Assembly: GCA_030066175.1 (NCBI GenBank) | Contig: JASJCC010000003.1 | Coordinates: 1-55,600 of the forward strand | Length of the DNA stretch: 55,600 bases | Source of the DNA: Paracoccaceae bacterium | GTDB taxonomy: Bacteria; Pseudomonadota; Alphaproteobacteria; Rhodobacterales; Rhodobacteraceae | Direction of reading: 5' to 3' | In this document: piece by piece, positions 34,250-44,077 of the stretch | How the letters are laid out: each line of letters starts with the position of its first letter | How positions within the stretch are numbered: position 1 is the first letter of the stretch | Notes under the pieces: generated by a model | Told to the model about the DNA's origin: nothing | The model's input: only the letters and a program-made list of their open reading frames with translations | The model's database searches: none | Made by a program: the position numbers and the translations under genes

Positions 34250-36703
34250 ATGCAGAGACCGATCCAAATCTGCCTTACGCTTGTTGCTGTCGTTATCGCG
34301 ACCGTTTGGGGTGGAGTATTCGGGTTTCCTCCTAATGGCATTTCGACGTTTTGGCCTCCGAACGCCATTCTGTTTGCCTCAATCCTGAGCCTAAGTTCTC
34401 GTGACCGTTTGACGTGTTTGGTCCTCGCCTATCCCGCCTACCTGGGCGCAGAACTCTGGATTGGGTTTGATTTTGTCTCTTCTCTTGTCTTTTCAGGCGC
34501 CAATTGCCTCGCGGTTGGATTAGGATATGGAGTCATGCGGCTGCTCGGTGATGTACCGACCGGATTGCGGGACCTTCGTAGATTGCTATCGCTCTTCCTG
34601 GCCGTTTCCGCTGCGTCGGTTGTTGGCGGAATTATTGGCGCAGGTTGGGTCGCCATATCGGGTGGAGCGTTCGCTCAGACTGTCCTCAGGTGGGGGTTCG
34701 CGGACTTAATCGGGTATCTAGTCTTTGCGCCTGTGGTTTTGACGCTGTCGGATTGGGTTGGTTGGTCCCGCAAGTCGGGCACTCTCGAAAGAACGGAGGC
34801 GGCCGTTTCGACGGTGCTCGTGATCGTCCTGTCCCTCTTCGCATACGGCCCGCTTCACCCGTTCGGGGTCGATTTTCGAGGTATGCAATTTCTGCCGATC
34901 CCTGTGATCTTGTGGATGGCGCTTCGGTTGGGGCCCAAAGGTGCTGCTCTGAGTCTGTTGGCGGTTTCGTTCATTGCTCTTACCTACGCGATCAACGGGT
35001 TTGGTCCGTTTTCGGACCTCTCCCCGGAGAACAATGTCGCCTCTCTGCAGATCTTCATAACCTCTATTGTGATCGCAACCTTTTTGGTCGCGGTCCTTCT
35101 CCAAGAACGGGACAGTGCGCTCCGCCTGCTTTCGGAGAAGGACCAACAGGAAAAGGAGGCGCGCTACCGAGCACTCGTCGACCTGGCGACCGATGGGATC
35201 ATGATTTTCAACGTAGATGACGGTCGTTTCATCGAGGCCAACCCAAAATCGGCGCGGATCTTTGGGTATTCGACCGTGGATCTGCTCAACTCCATTGGTC
35301 CGGCTGATCTTAGTCCTGAATTCCAAACTGATGGCCGCCGTTCGGATGAGGCGTCACGCGACTATCTCATGCAGGCGTTGGAAGGAGAATTCCCGACATT
35401 CGAATGGATGCATCGCAATCGCGACGGCCAGAACATACCCTGCGAAATCGAGCTCGCACGATTTCCCGATCCGGAAAGGAACCTTGTCCGCGCCAGCATC
35501 ACCGACGTGACTGAAAGGAAAGAAGCCGAGGAGCGCCGCCGAGACCTCGAAGAACAACTGATGCAGTCGCAAAAGTTGGAAGCGGTCGGTCAGATGACCG
35601 GGGGTGTTGCCCATGATTTCAACAACTTGCTGAATGTCATCCTAGGCAATCTCGAACTGTTGCGGGACGAGACAATGGACGCCGAGAGCGTCAAGCTCAT
35701 CGATGCCGCGATCGGTGCCACCGCCAGGGGTGCCGACCTAACGAAGAACATGCTTAGCTTCGCGCGGCGCGCGGATCTGCATCCAACCAGATTGGATTTG
35801 TCGGACATAGTCCAACACATGGACAATTGGATTGCGCGCACGATCCCAGCGAGCATCCGAGTCGAGAAGTCTCTTGAAGCCGATCTTTGGCCAGTAGAAG
35901 CGGATCGGTCCACAACGGAAAGCGCGTTGCTCAACCTGATGATCAATGCGCGTGACGCGATCACCGATGGTGGTGTCATCACTCTAGAAACATCTAACGT
36001 TGTTCTCGATCATCCACTAGAGAGCGGTATTGGCGATGATCTGGACGCAGGACGCTACGCGTTGCTTGCTGTGAGCGATACAGGCGCGGGAATTCCCGAA
36101 GACAACATCCAGCACGCTTTTGAGCCATTCTACACGACAAAGGGCCTCGCTGAAGGAAGTGGGTTGGGACTCTCGATGGTCCACGGCTTCATGCGGCAGT
36201 CCGGAGGTGGCGCAAGAATCTACTCAGAGGTCGGCATTGGAACGACGGTCAAACTATACTTCCCGGCTTCGCGTAGTACTGAAGAAGAACGCGAAATAAC
36301 GGAACCGACTGGCGCCATCTCAAAACCTGATATCGAAGCGCGCATTCTGATCGCTGAAGATCAAGCGGATGTCCTCGACCTGCTCGTGCGTATACTAGAA
36401 AACGAAGGGCACACTGTGGTTCCTTCGCGAACCGGCGATCAGGCTCTAGGGTTGTTTAAGGCAGATCAGACTTTCGATCTTTTGGTCACCGACATCGTTA
36501 TGCCAGGTAGATTGCAGGGACCGGACCTGGCGAGAAGAATCAGAAGTATCAACTCATCTATCCCTGTGGTGTTCATGTCGGGCTATGCTCGGGAGGCGAC
36601 AATCCATGGCAACGGCCTGCGAGACTCCGACATCAGGTTGATGAAACCTGTCGCAAAGAAAGACTTGATTGCTGCGGTGCAAGAAGCCTTGTCCGCCCGT
36701 TAG
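34250..36703 (+). CDS. Hybrid sensor histidine kinase (MASE1-PAS-HisKA-HATPase-REC)
   Basis: 817 residues from the ATG at 34250; the AAAGGG upstream is slightly distant, and GTG 34238 is the alternative. Residues about 1-285 hold eight or so membrane helices of MASE1 type (F-W-P-P-N-A-I-L, then G-F-G-P-F). A PAS domain spans about 310-425. The HisKA box is G-G-V-A-H-D-F-N-N-L-L with His455. The HATPase has N-L-M-I-N-A-R-D-A (N-box), D-T-G-A-G-I-P and G-S-G-L-G-L-S-M. The C-terminal receiver has L-V-T-D-I-V-M-P-G with Asp748 as phosphoacceptor and K near M-K-P. All catalytic residues are present. It senses an unknown membrane-associated signal and signals by phosphorelay; no HPt or output regulator is adjacent. 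Confidence 0.9.
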   Translation: MQRPIQICLTLVAVVIATVWGGVFGFPPNGISTFWPPNAILFASILSLSSRDRLTCLVLAYPAYLGAELWIGFDFVSSLVFSGANCLAVGLGYGVMRLLGDVPTGLRDLRRLLSLFLAVSAASVVGGIIGAGWVAISGGAFAQTVLRWGFADLIGYLVFAPVVLTLSDWVGWSRKSGTLERTEAAVSTVLVIVLSLFAYGPLHPFGVDFRGMQFLPIPVILWMALRLGPKGAALSLLAVSFIALTYAINGFGPFSDLSPENNVASLQIFITSIVIATFLVAVLLQERDSALRLLSEKDQQEKEARYRALVDLATDGIMIFNVDDGRFIEANPKSARIFGYSTVDLLNSIGPADLSPEFQTDGRRSDEASRDYLMQALEGEFPTFEWMHRNRDGQNIPCEIELARFPDPERNLVRASITDVTERKEAEERRRDLEEQLMQSQKLEAVGQMTGGVAHDFNNLLNVILGNLELLRDETMDAESVKLIDAAIGATARGADLTKNMLSFARRADLHPTRLDLSDIVQHMDNWIARTIPASIRVEKSLEADLWPVEADRSTTESALLNLMINARDAITDGGVITLETSNVVLDHPLESGIGDDLDAGRYALLAVSDTGAGIPEDNIQHAFEPFYTTKGLAEGSGLGLSMVHGFMRQSGGGARIYSEVGIGTTVKLYFPASRSTEEEREITEPTGAISKPDIEARILIAEDQADVLDLLVRILENEGHTVVPSRTGDQALGLFKADQTFDLLVTDIVMPGRLQGPDLARRIRSINSSIPVVFMSGYAREATIHGNGLRDSDIRLMKPVAKKDLIAAVQEALSAR

Positions 36704-36908
36704 ACCGAAGCCACATCCCATTGTTGGCCCGCGGCACAGGCTCCCACAATCAAGATTTTTCTTCTCTGTTTGAGAGACCCGAGCGCAATTTCAGCACTAA
36801 TCGTGAATAAAAATCTTCGTATCAATTCAGTTGAGTTTGGCTATCCTGAATCAACCTTACAGCTGCCGTAGCAACAACCTCTCCCAATAACTGCAGGGCA
36901 ATCGTCGA

Positions 36909-38816
36909 ATGGATGAACAATTCGATCAACAACTACCCAGTGAATTCTTCGACACCTTTGGCCTCATGGTGTCCGCGACCAGCGAGGGACTTTGGGCATG
37001 GGACATCAAGGAGAACCGGCTCTTTTGGAGTGACCGCCTGCTGACCTTACTCGGCCTCGAGCGCGGAGCCCATGAGCGTCAGTTGGGTGACTTCTACGAG
37101 ATGGTGCATCCCGAGGATGTCGAGGCGGTACAGGCGGCGTTGGACGCGCATTTCAAGGACCGCGTTCCATACGAAATTGAATTTCGCATGTTGCATCGTG
37201 ACGGCCACGCGGTCCCGATCTTTTCTAGCGGTCACGCGAGCTGGGACAGCGCGGGCGAACTCGTCAAGATGGTCGGCTCGATCCGAAACCTCAGCGATCA
37301 AGAGAGCCTTCTGAGCACGCTCGAACGCGTCGAGCGGCTTGCGCATATCGGTCACTGGCACGTGAACCTGGATCCACCAAAGCTCTTCTGGTCGCCGGAG
37401 ACCTACCGGATCCATGGGTTCGAACCCGGGGAATTGGAACCCGACGTGGAGACTGCGATCAACTTCTACCACCCCGATGACCGGGACCTGATCCAGCGCG
37501 GGGTCGAAGGCGCGGCGATCGATGGCAAACCCTACGATGTGAAGGCACGGATTATTCATACCTCGGGCGAAGTACGCCACGTCCGGGCCTATGCCGAGGT
37601 GGAAAAGGATGTTTCCGGCAAGCCGGTCGCCTTTTTCGGGACTTTCCAGGACATCACCAAGGAGGTTCTGCAGGAGGAGCGGTTGCGCAAATCCAGCGAA
37701 CTTGAGGCGATCGGGCGCCTTGTGGGCGGGGTCGCCCATGACTTCAACAATTTGCTCAGCGTGATCTACGGCAATCTCGAACTGCTTGAGGACACGGAAA
37801 TTGACGCCGAACAGCGCCTTTACCTGAACGAGACCTTGAAGGCCGCAGAACGTGGCGCGTCGCTGACCCGGCAACTCTTGTCCTTCGGCCGCAAGGCGGT
37901 GCTGCAGCCCAAACCGCTGGAGGTCGCCGAAGCGCTTAACGAAGCGGAACGTATGATCCGGCGCGTACTGCCGGAAAACATCGACGTGTCGGTCGATGTC
38001 GGCGCCGTAGAGCTGGTCTTGGTGATCGATCCGGATCAGCTACAGTCCTCGCTTCTGAACCTCGCCATCAATGCGCGCGATGCGATGCCGAATGGTGGTC
38101 GGCTGGTCATCGAAAGCACGGTGCAGGAGATCGGACTCGATGATGTTCAGCTTGACGGCGAGGCACTGACCCCCGGTCGCTACTGCGCGATAAGCATGAC
38201 CGACACCGGCTTTGGGATGGCAGAATCTACCCGGCAGGAGGCGATCGTACCGTTCTTCACGACAAAGCCGGTGGGCGAAGGGTCGGGGCTTGGTTTGTCG
38301 ATGGTTCACGGCTTTGCACGCCAATCCGGCGGGGCACTGCGGATCTCCAGCGTGCCGGGAAGAGGCTCATCGGTGAGCCTACTTTTTCCGGTCCTACTGG
38401 AATCGACGACCATGGCAGTGGAAGGTTCTATGCCCGATCAGTCCGGCCACGTTGGTAGAATTCTCGTTGTGGAGGACGATCCCGCCGTGTTGCAGGTTAT
38501 CCGCACCCAGCTCGAAGCTGGCGGGCACAAGGTCGAGACGGCGTTCAATGGCGAAGAAGCGCTAACACGGATAGAGGCGGGCGCCGAATACGATCTGATC
38601 CTGACCGATGTGGTAATGACTGGGTCGCTGCAGGGCCCAGATCTAGCCAAAGCTGTGTTGCGGATGAAGCACGGCGTAAAGGTCATCTTCATGTCGGGCT
38701 ATCCCAAAGAGGCCGCGGTCGGTGGCAACGGGCTGCCGGGCGACATTGTACTTTTGCAAAAGCCTCTGAGGAAGGACCTGCTACTTGATGCTGTCCGGAC
38801 CGCAATTGGCGATTGA
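36909..38816 (+). CDS. Soluble hybrid histidine kinase (PAS-PAS-HisKA-HATPase-REC)
   Basis: 635 residues, no membrane helix. Two PAS domains with PAC tails: about 15-135 (G-L-W-A-W-D-I-K-E-N-R-L-F-W-S, H-P-E-D) and 145-260 (I-G-H-W-H-V-N-L, H-P-D-D-R-D-L). HisKA box G-G-V-A-H-D-F-N-N-L-L with His277. HATPase with N-L-A-I-N-A-R-D-A, D-T-G-F-G-M and G-S-G-L-G-L-S-M-V-H-G. Receiver at about 515-630 with L-I-L-T-D-V-V-M-T-G, Asp567. The kinase and receiver parts closely match those of the kinase 200 bases upstream, and both share the H-G-F-x-R-Q-S-G-G region, so they are probably paralogues that differ in their sensors. The GC content is higher than in the first kinase. Confidence 0.9.
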   Translation: MDEQFDQQLPSEFFDTFGLMVSATSEGLWAWDIKENRLFWSDRLLTLLGLERGAHERQLGDFYEMVHPEDVEAVQAALDAHFKDRVPYEIEFRMLHRDGHAVPIFSSGHASWDSAGELVKMVGSIRNLSDQESLLSTLERVERLAHIGHWHVNLDPPKLFWSPETYRIHGFEPGELEPDVETAINFYHPDDRDLIQRGVEGAAIDGKPYDVKARIIHTSGEVRHVRAYAEVEKDVSGKPVAFFGTFQDITKEVLQEERLRKSSELEAIGRLVGGVAHDFNNLLSVIYGNLELLEDTEIDAEQRLYLNETLKAAERGASLTRQLLSFGRKAVLQPKPLEVAEALNEAERMIRRVLPENIDVSVDVGAVELVLVIDPDQLQSSLLNLAINARDAMPNGGRLVIESTVQEIGLDDVQLDGEALTPGRYCAISMTDTGFGMAESTRQEAIVPFFTTKPVGEGSGLGLSMVHGFARQSGGALRISSVPGRGSSVSLLFPVLLESTTMAVEGSMPDQSGHVGRILVVEDDPAVLQVIRTQLEAGGHKVETAFNGEEALTRIEAGAEYDLILTDVVMTGSLQGPDLAKAVLRMKHGVKVIFMSGYPKEAAVGGNGLPGDIVLLQKPLRKDLLLDAVRTAIGD

Positions 38817-39320
38817 GAACCGGAAGTTGTTGCCTATTTGGACGGCTCTGCGGTGCACAACGAACATTGAGATCCTGTGTATCAGCGGACAGATTGGGCT
38901 CTCACCCGTCCTTCCCTGCGCCTTGCACGAATGGCGGGTCTCGGGGTGTTCAGCCATTCACTGCGCTTTAGGCGAACAGGTACTCAGCGGGACAATATTG
39001 CCATCGGGCGAACGGCGACTTCCGAACTTGGTCGAAAGAGCATCATCCTCGAGTTCTCCCATTTTATTTTGAGAATACTATTGCTGCGCGACTTAAAAAA
39101 ACCAGTGTTCGCTCGGTTAACGCACGTGTAAATTGATCATCTCTGCCGTCCGCAGCTAGGCCCGGCCATCGGCGCAAAACCGCAGCCCGAATTCAAGATT
39201 CAGCACCAGGCTTTGTCGCTCATTCCCGTTCATTAGATTTGTGCTTCGACGCGAGCCGGTAAATCTCTGGGTGATTCATGTATCATAGCTATATTCCACT
39301 GAATATTGAGAGAGGAAGAC
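38817..39320. other. Intergenic region
   Basis: About 500 bases after the second kinase. No terminator hairpin, gene or repeat was found. The last 80 bases hold the upstream region of the 39321 gene, with GAGGAAG as its ribosome-binding site. Confidence 0.4.
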
Positions 39321-40163
39321 ATGGCCGGTAGCGTAAGAACCGTGGAACGGTTTCCTGATGCAATTTCAGTCCGCATTATTCATCGGGGCAAGGAGTCCCG
39401 GGATAGCCCGAGGGAGGCCTTCTGGGACGACGTATTCTTCAAATTGCAGGCAGAAGGGCGTTTCGAATTAACTCAGATTAGCTTATTTGAGAATGCCTTT
39501 TGTCGAACGTTTTCGGACGATTTGCGACGCCATGCCCTTCGTTACTTTGACGAAAAAGATAGGGGTGACGAGAGGGAGGCTAGCGATATTGCTAGTAGAC
39601 AGTTAAGATTTGCATTTGATACTCGCATATCGGGGTATGGGAGCTTGGATTTATCTATAGATCTCGTTGGCGCCAACAATGCAATTTCTTTTTTCGACAA
39701 TAATTTCGAACTTTTCGAAGTATTCCTGAACTCCTACATTCCAAGGGGTTGCGAAATGGCGTTTGTTGATGCGGTTCAGGAAGTTCATGGACTTCCCTTG
39801 CGCCCTAGCATGGAAAAAATGGACTATGAAATCAAGGTCAATCCGGCAATTCCAATACTACTTGACGCCACCCCCGAAACTGTCGCTGAGCCTCGTACCC
39901 GCACGGCAACAAGTCGCGCCAGATGGGCATGGACACTCGCAAACTCATCATTGGTCGTTCCTGTATTGTTGGCGTTGGCGGTCTTATTGGTGGCGGTCGA
40001 GGTATTGATGGAAGAAAGGCAACTTGTCCACGAAGAGCGAGCGAAGCTCGCAAAACTGCAGTCAATGAGATTGGATTCACTGAACGATTTGCAAAAGCAA
40101 CTCCTTTTAACGCTGAGTAACTTCAAATCGCCGGGTCCTCAATCTTCGCCCCCGGTGCCTTAA
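39321..40163 (+). CDS. Hypothetical protein with C-terminal membrane helix and coiled coil
   Basis: 280 residues; the ATG at 39321 has GAGGAAG 5 bases upstream. Residues 1-200 form a soluble domain with alternating strands and helices (A-I-S-V-R-I-I-H-R-G-K-E-S near the start, W-D-D-V-F-F-K-L later). A single transmembrane helix lies at about 213-233 (V-V-P-V-L-L-A-L-A-V-L-L-V-A-V-E-V). After it comes a short charged coiled coil (E-E-R-A-K-L-A-K-L-Q-S). A tail-anchored or single-pass topology is likely. The middle is AT-rich compared with the downstream backbone, consistent with acquisition. No family was recognised. Confidence 0.6.
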   Translation: MAGSVRTVERFPDAISVRIIHRGKESRDSPREAFWDDVFFKLQAEGRFELTQISLFENAFCRTFSDDLRRHALRYFDEKDRGDEREASDIASRQLRFAFDTRISGYGSLDLSIDLVGANNAISFFDNNFELFEVFLNSYIPRGCEMAFVDAVQEVHGLPLRPSMEKMDYEIKVNPAIPILLDATPETVAEPRTRTATSRARWAWTLANSSLVVPVLLALAVLLVAVEVLMEERQLVHEERAKLAKLQSMRLDSLNDLQKQLLLTLSNFKSPGPQSSPPVP

Positions 40164-40857
40164 AGCACAGACACATACCAAATGTGCCAACCAACGCTCA
40201 AATTGTTTGAATAGTCAAAAGTCCCGGGCAGAACTGAAGAGACTCGCCACGTTTTTTCCGTGCCGATGGAAGCCGCACGTTCGCCGCACTGCATCCGATG
40301 ACGGCGTCGGGCTCGTTCCGGTCGATCGCCGCGCACAAATTGAACGGAAACTCACGTTGCTTGTATCGATTCATTGGACCCCTTTTGCTGCCCTTACGGA
40401 ATCTCCGTCTCCGTCTCTCGACCTGACGCCACGCAAGGACTAGCAGGTGATCCTGCGGCTCTCGTGCGGGATCGAGAATCCAGGAGGCACCGGGCTCTCC
40501 GCTCCGCTCTAAGCCCAGTGACCGTTCCCATCGGCTTATCCGCTGCCAGCCTCTGACGCCGGCGTCAACGGGCGAGCGCCGCGCGTGCCGCGCGTCGGCT
40601 GCGCAGGGGCTCCCGTGTCCTCGCCTTTGGCTGCGGGCCGCACCACGCCCCTACTCCGCCCCGTTGACCCCTGCCCCAGCGGCCGCAAGTCGGGCTTTGC
40701 CCTCGCCTGCTCTGCCCTCCGGAAGACGCGGGCGGGGTCTTCCGAATGTCAGAGACAGGAGAGGCCTTCGCCCAAAGGCGGAAAGCGGGCCTGGGCCGAG
40801 AGGTCATCATCAAACGAGCCCCGCACCGCTCCAACCACGAAGGAAAGGAGCCTGCAC
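40164..40857. other. Junction from AT-richer cargo to GC-rich backbone
   Basis: About 690 bases with no supported gene. From about 40500 the sequence becomes very GC-rich with C-rich runs (TGACCCCTGCCCC, 40673-40679 area), a style that recurs in the spacers before several backbone genes. It ends with AAGGAAAGGAG, the ribosome-binding site of the next gene. Confidence 0.45.
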
Positions 40858-41226
40858 ATGGGCCTCGATCAATACGCATACATCAATACCTCAGAAAGCG
40901 GAGAAGAGGGCGAAACCCCGAAGTTCGTCTGGCGGAAACACTCCAAGCTGCAAACCTTCGTGGAGACGCTCTACGAGAACCGCACCGGGCTCACGGCCTC
41001 CGAACTCAATTGCGGAGAGTTGCGGCTTGAGGCCAGCGACATCGAAAGTTTGGAACGGGCGGTGAAGGGAAGCGCCCTGCCCCATTGCGAGGGCGGGTTC
41101 TTCTATGGCCACCAGTTCCAAGACGAGCAGGCGGCGGAATACCGGGACTACGATCTGGAATTCTGCGCATGGGCGCGGGCCGAACTCGAGCAGGGGTCAA
41201 CCGTCTTCTACTCCTGTTGGTGGTGA
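40858..41226 (+). CDS. Conserved small plasmid protein of the GLDxYA type
   Basis: 122 residues starting M-G-L-D-Q-Y-A-Y-I-N, with a strong AAAGGAG before the ATG. The motif set (G-L-D-x-Y-A at the start, F-V-W-R-K-H-S-K-L-Q then C-G-E-L-R-L near the middle, and a C-terminal Y-Y/F-S-C-W-W) is a pattern known from phage and plasmid hypothetical proteins that begin G-L-D-M-Y and contain W-R-K-x-N/H. No enzymatic role is established. It is the first gene of the backbone run and is followed by a ParB-like gene 114 bases downstream. Confidence 0.7.
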   Translation: MGLDQYAYINTSESGEEGETPKFVWRKHSKLQTFVETLYENRTGLTASELNCGELRLEASDIESLERAVKGSALPHCEGGFFYGHQFQDEQAAEYRDYDLEFCAWARAELEQGSTVFYSCWW

Positions 41227-41339
41227 CCCCGGGGGCCGGTCGCAAGCCGGTCCCCTGCCCTCCCCTTCGAAACCAACCCAGCCGCCGGTCGCGATCCCGC
41301 GATCCGGGCGGGTAATCCAAATCTCAAAAGGACAAGACC

Positions 41340-43196
41340 TTGACCAAGCAACAGATCATCACCGCCGACACCACAATTCAGCATATCCCATTGGAAAGAC
41401 TGTATATTTCCGATCTGAACTCGCGCAAGACGGTCTCCGAGGCGCATATCAACAGCTTGGCCTCTAGCATCGAGCGTTTTGGCCTGATCCACAATCTCGC
41501 CGGTATTTTGGACGCAGACGGTAAGGTCGGGATCGTCGCGGGCGGATGCCGACTGCGGGCCATCCAGAAAATCGTCGAGCGCTCCGAGGGCCATCCCTTT
41601 GCGACCCTACCGGTGAAACTGGCGGCGGACGCGGCGGAGGCCGAGGATTGGGCCAGCGCGGAGAACGCCTCGCGGGAGGACATGACCCCCGCCGATGAAA
41701 TCCGCGCCTTCGGGCGGATGAAGGCGCGTGGCGCATCTGTGCCGGAGATTGCGCTGGCCTTCGCGGTCACAGAGGCGCGCGTCTACCAGCGGCTGGCGCT
41801 CGCCGGTCTGCCGGAGCCCGTGCTTGACGCGCTGGCGGCGGGCGAGATCAGTCTTGGGACGGCCAAGGCCTTCACGCTGTCGCAGGACGAGGCGCTCACG
41901 CTCGATATTCTGGGTCAGGTCAAAGGACAGGCCGTCTCAGAAGCGGCGATCAAAAACGCGCTGCATCCCGACGCGATCAAGGCCACGGACCGCCGCGCCC
42001 GGTTCGTCGGCGTCGAGGCCTACGAGGCCGAGGGCGGCGCGGTGACCCGGGATCTGTTCTCTGACGAAGTCTTCCTCGCCTGCCCTGCCCTGCTGGACCG
42101 GCTGTTCGAAGAAGAGCTGGAGGCCGCACGGGCCGGTCTGGTTGAAGGCGAAGGCTGGGGATGGGCCGAGGCCCGCAGCGAAGCCTGGCTCAACTACTAT
42201 GAGCTGGACCAGATGAAACTGGCTCGGCTCTACCCGGTGGAAGGCGATCTGACCGAAGAAGAGACGCAAGAATATGACGAACTCGCGGACCTCGCAAATG
42301 GCGGGGTGCTGGATGCGGGTGGCGAGGCGCGGCTCGCCGCGCTACAGGCGATCCTCGACGGGGAGTATTCCGAGGTTCAGAAGGCCCATTCAGGCTGCAT
42401 CCTGCTTGTGAACAGTTCCGGCGAGATCGAGGTCACCGCCGGGCTGGTCCGTGCCGAGGACAAGAAAGCGGCAATCGAGGCGGGTGTCCTGCAAGCGACG
42501 CAGGTGACCAAACCTGACGTCCCGAAATCCCCCTATTCCCAGAAGCTGGTCGCCGACATGCAGGCGATCCGGTTAGCGGCGGTGCAAGCCGCACTTCTGG
42601 CCAAACCGGAATTGGTTCTGGACCTGCTTGGGTTCGGTCTGTCGGAGGCGTCGGGCAGCTTCGAAAGTGTTTTCGGCATCCGGTTGGATCGCCCGGCCAA
42701 TGTTCCGAGCGTCGAGGTCGGCTTTGACCACGAACCGCGTCTCGACCACGGAACCGATCCGACCGCCTATTGGCAGAATGGAACACGGGTCGAGGACCTG
42801 TCTGAGGCTTTCGCCGTCTTCCGGGAGGATGGCAAGAAGGCGCGGAACGCCAAGATCACCGAAGCCATCGTCCGCACCCTGCCCTATCAGGCCGGTGGCG
42901 CGGAGTTCTTTGGCCTGATCGCGGAGGAAGCTGGGGCGGAAATCCGCAAGCACTGGACGCCGACGGCGGAGAATTTCTTCTCACGGGTGTCAGCGGGACA
43001 TCTTGTCGATTTGCATTGCGAATTCCTCGACTGCGATGCGCGTGATGAGCGCGTCACCGCCTTCGCCAAGCTCAAGAAAGCGGAGAAGGCCGAGAAGATG
43101 GAGAAGCTGGTGAGCGATGCCACGACCCAGAAACTCATGAAGCTGACCCCCGAGCAGAAGACCAAACTCGACACATGGGTGCCCGACTGCACCTGA
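41340..43196 (+). CDS. Large ParB/Spo0J-like plasmid protein
   Basis: 618 residues from a TTG; AAGGAC lies 8 bases upstream in the same context as other genes here that use ATG. The N-terminal ParB-like domain: I-P-L-E-R-L-Y-I-S-D-L-N-S-R-K, I-x-S-L-A-S-S-I-E-R-F-G-L, G-I-V-A-G-G-C-R-L-R-A-I, then E-N-A-S-R-E-D-M-T-P. An HTH follows (V-P-E-I-A-L-A-F-A-V-T-E-A-R-V-Y-Q-R-L). The long C-terminal half is unlike partition ParB and ends with I-R-K-H-W-T-P-T-A-E-N-F-F and a Lys/Glu-rich tail. Proteins of this type are common on Rhodobacterales plasmids; the function is unknown, with regulation or DNA binding likely. A paralogue starts at 53872. A strong terminator follows. Confidence 0.82.
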   Translation: MTKQQIITADTTIQHIPLERLYISDLNSRKTVSEAHINSLASSIERFGLIHNLAGILDADGKVGIVAGGCRLRAIQKIVERSEGHPFATLPVKLAADAAEAEDWASAENASREDMTPADEIRAFGRMKARGASVPEIALAFAVTEARVYQRLALAGLPEPVLDALAAGEISLGTAKAFTLSQDEALTLDILGQVKGQAVSEAAIKNALHPDAIKATDRRARFVGVEAYEAEGGAVTRDLFSDEVFLACPALLDRLFEEELEAARAGLVEGEGWGWAEARSEAWLNYYELDQMKLARLYPVEGDLTEEETQEYDELADLANGGVLDAGGEARLAALQAILDGEYSEVQKAHSGCILLVNSSGEIEVTAGLVRAEDKKAAIEAGVLQATQVTKPDVPKSPYSQKLVADMQAIRLAAVQAALLAKPELVLDLLGFGLSEASGSFESVFGIRLDRPANVPSVEVGFDHEPRLDHGTDPTAYWQNGTRVEDLSEAFAVFREDGKKARNAKITEAIVRTLPYQAGGAEFFGLIAEEAGAEIRKHWTPTAENFFSRVSAGHLVDLHCEFLDCDARDERVTAFAKLKKAEKAEKMEKLVSDATTQKLMKLTPEQKTKLDTWVPDCT

Positions 43197-43223
43197 CTGC
43201 TCCTTCGTGGGAGACCCAACTGG

Positions 43224-43246
43224 CCCCGCTTCGGCGGGGTTTTTCT
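43224..43246 (+). terminator. Rho-independent terminator after the ParB-like gene
   Basis: CCCCGC-TTCG-GCGGGG followed by TTTTTCTTG: a perfect 6-bp GC stem with a UUCG tetraloop and a T-run, 27 bases after the stop codon. Confidence 0.9.
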
Positions 43247-43346
43247 TGTTTTTGTTCAATCGACTTACGGCCCAAGAGATTTCCGGCGGCGGGGCAGAAG
43301 GCCGAGCCCCTCGCCCCGCCGCCGGACCGGCGCTATCCGCGCGGGA

Positions 43347-43364
43347 GCACCGCATGTGCGGTGC
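43347..43364. repeat. Perfect palindrome
   Basis: GCACCGCATGTGCGGTGC, 18 bases with dyad symmetry, in the spacer between the ParB-like terminator and the minus-strand DUF6429 gene. A possible operator or hairpin. Confidence 0.55.
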
Positions 43365-43450
43365 ATTGAAGTCGAAATCCACAGGGTACTCCGGTCGCTG
43401 AACGGCAGGTGAAATGCCAACAGAAACTTATGCTTAAGAGCCCTTGTTGG

Positions 43451-43678
43451 TCATTCTTTGCCGAATAGGTCTTCCAACGAACGTCTGGCCAGCTCCAATT
43501 CTCGCTCGGTCAGAACAAGGGATTTTGCCTGGTTTGCCGGGTTTTCGATCAGGCCTTTTGCATGAAGCCGGTCGGTGACCTCCCAATCAATCCCTTTCCA
43601 AACACGCGCATCGTCATGAAGTGTCGGGCTCAGAATGGCCAAGGCGGCGGCGTCCAGTTTGTCGGTATCGATATCCAT
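43451..43678 (-). CDS. DUF6429 family protein
   Basis: 75 residues from the ATG at 43678 (GGGACG upstream): M-D-I-D-T-D-K-L-D-A-A-A-L-A-I-L, W-K-G-I-D-W-E-V-T-D-R-L-H-A-K-G-L-I, N-P-A-N-Q-A-K-S-L-V-L-T, ending L-E-D-L-F-G-K-E. This fits the family pattern of a winged-helix-like fold with conserved D-R-L-H-x-K-G-L-I. The function is unknown. It is the only minus-strand gene in this part of the backbone. The longer upstream frame is rejected because it reads through unrelated GC-rich sequence. Confidence 0.8.
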   Translation of the reverse strand: MDIDTDKLDAAALAILSPTLHDDARVWKGIDWEVTDRLHAKGLIENPANQAKSLVLTERELELARRSLEDLFGKE

Positions 43679-44077
43679 GGTTTGCGTCCCACTTGAGCCC
43701 AGCATCAGCATTTGATGGCGAAACCGCTCTTCGCACAATGCCCCGGGTTTCGTGTCGTGCCTTGGGATGCATCCGATGGCCGCTACCAGCGAGGCGTTGG
43801 GTGTCGTCCGAGGTCGTCTACCTATCGATGCAAGCTCCACCATGATGCGGTGCGCTCGCAATGCCCCTTTTTTCGGCGTTGCAAGACATGCTGGTCGCAA
43901 GGTTCGACCCAAACACAAAGGGCGGGTGCCGGAATTTTCCCCTGCCCTGCCGGGCATTCCTCGCGGGGCAAAATTCAGGCCCCCTGCCCTTCTCCGCTTC
44001 GCTGCGCCTTCGGTGTGTTCAGGTCGTAGGCCCTTGCCCGTTGACCATCATTGCAACACCAGAAAAGGAGCACAGCA
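43679..44077. other. Divergent spacer
   Basis: About 400 GC-rich bases between the DUF6429 gene and the DUF736 gene. It contains a C-rich run (CCCCTGCCC) near 43978 and ends with AAAAGGAG before the next ATG. No gene was supported. Confidence 0.45.
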
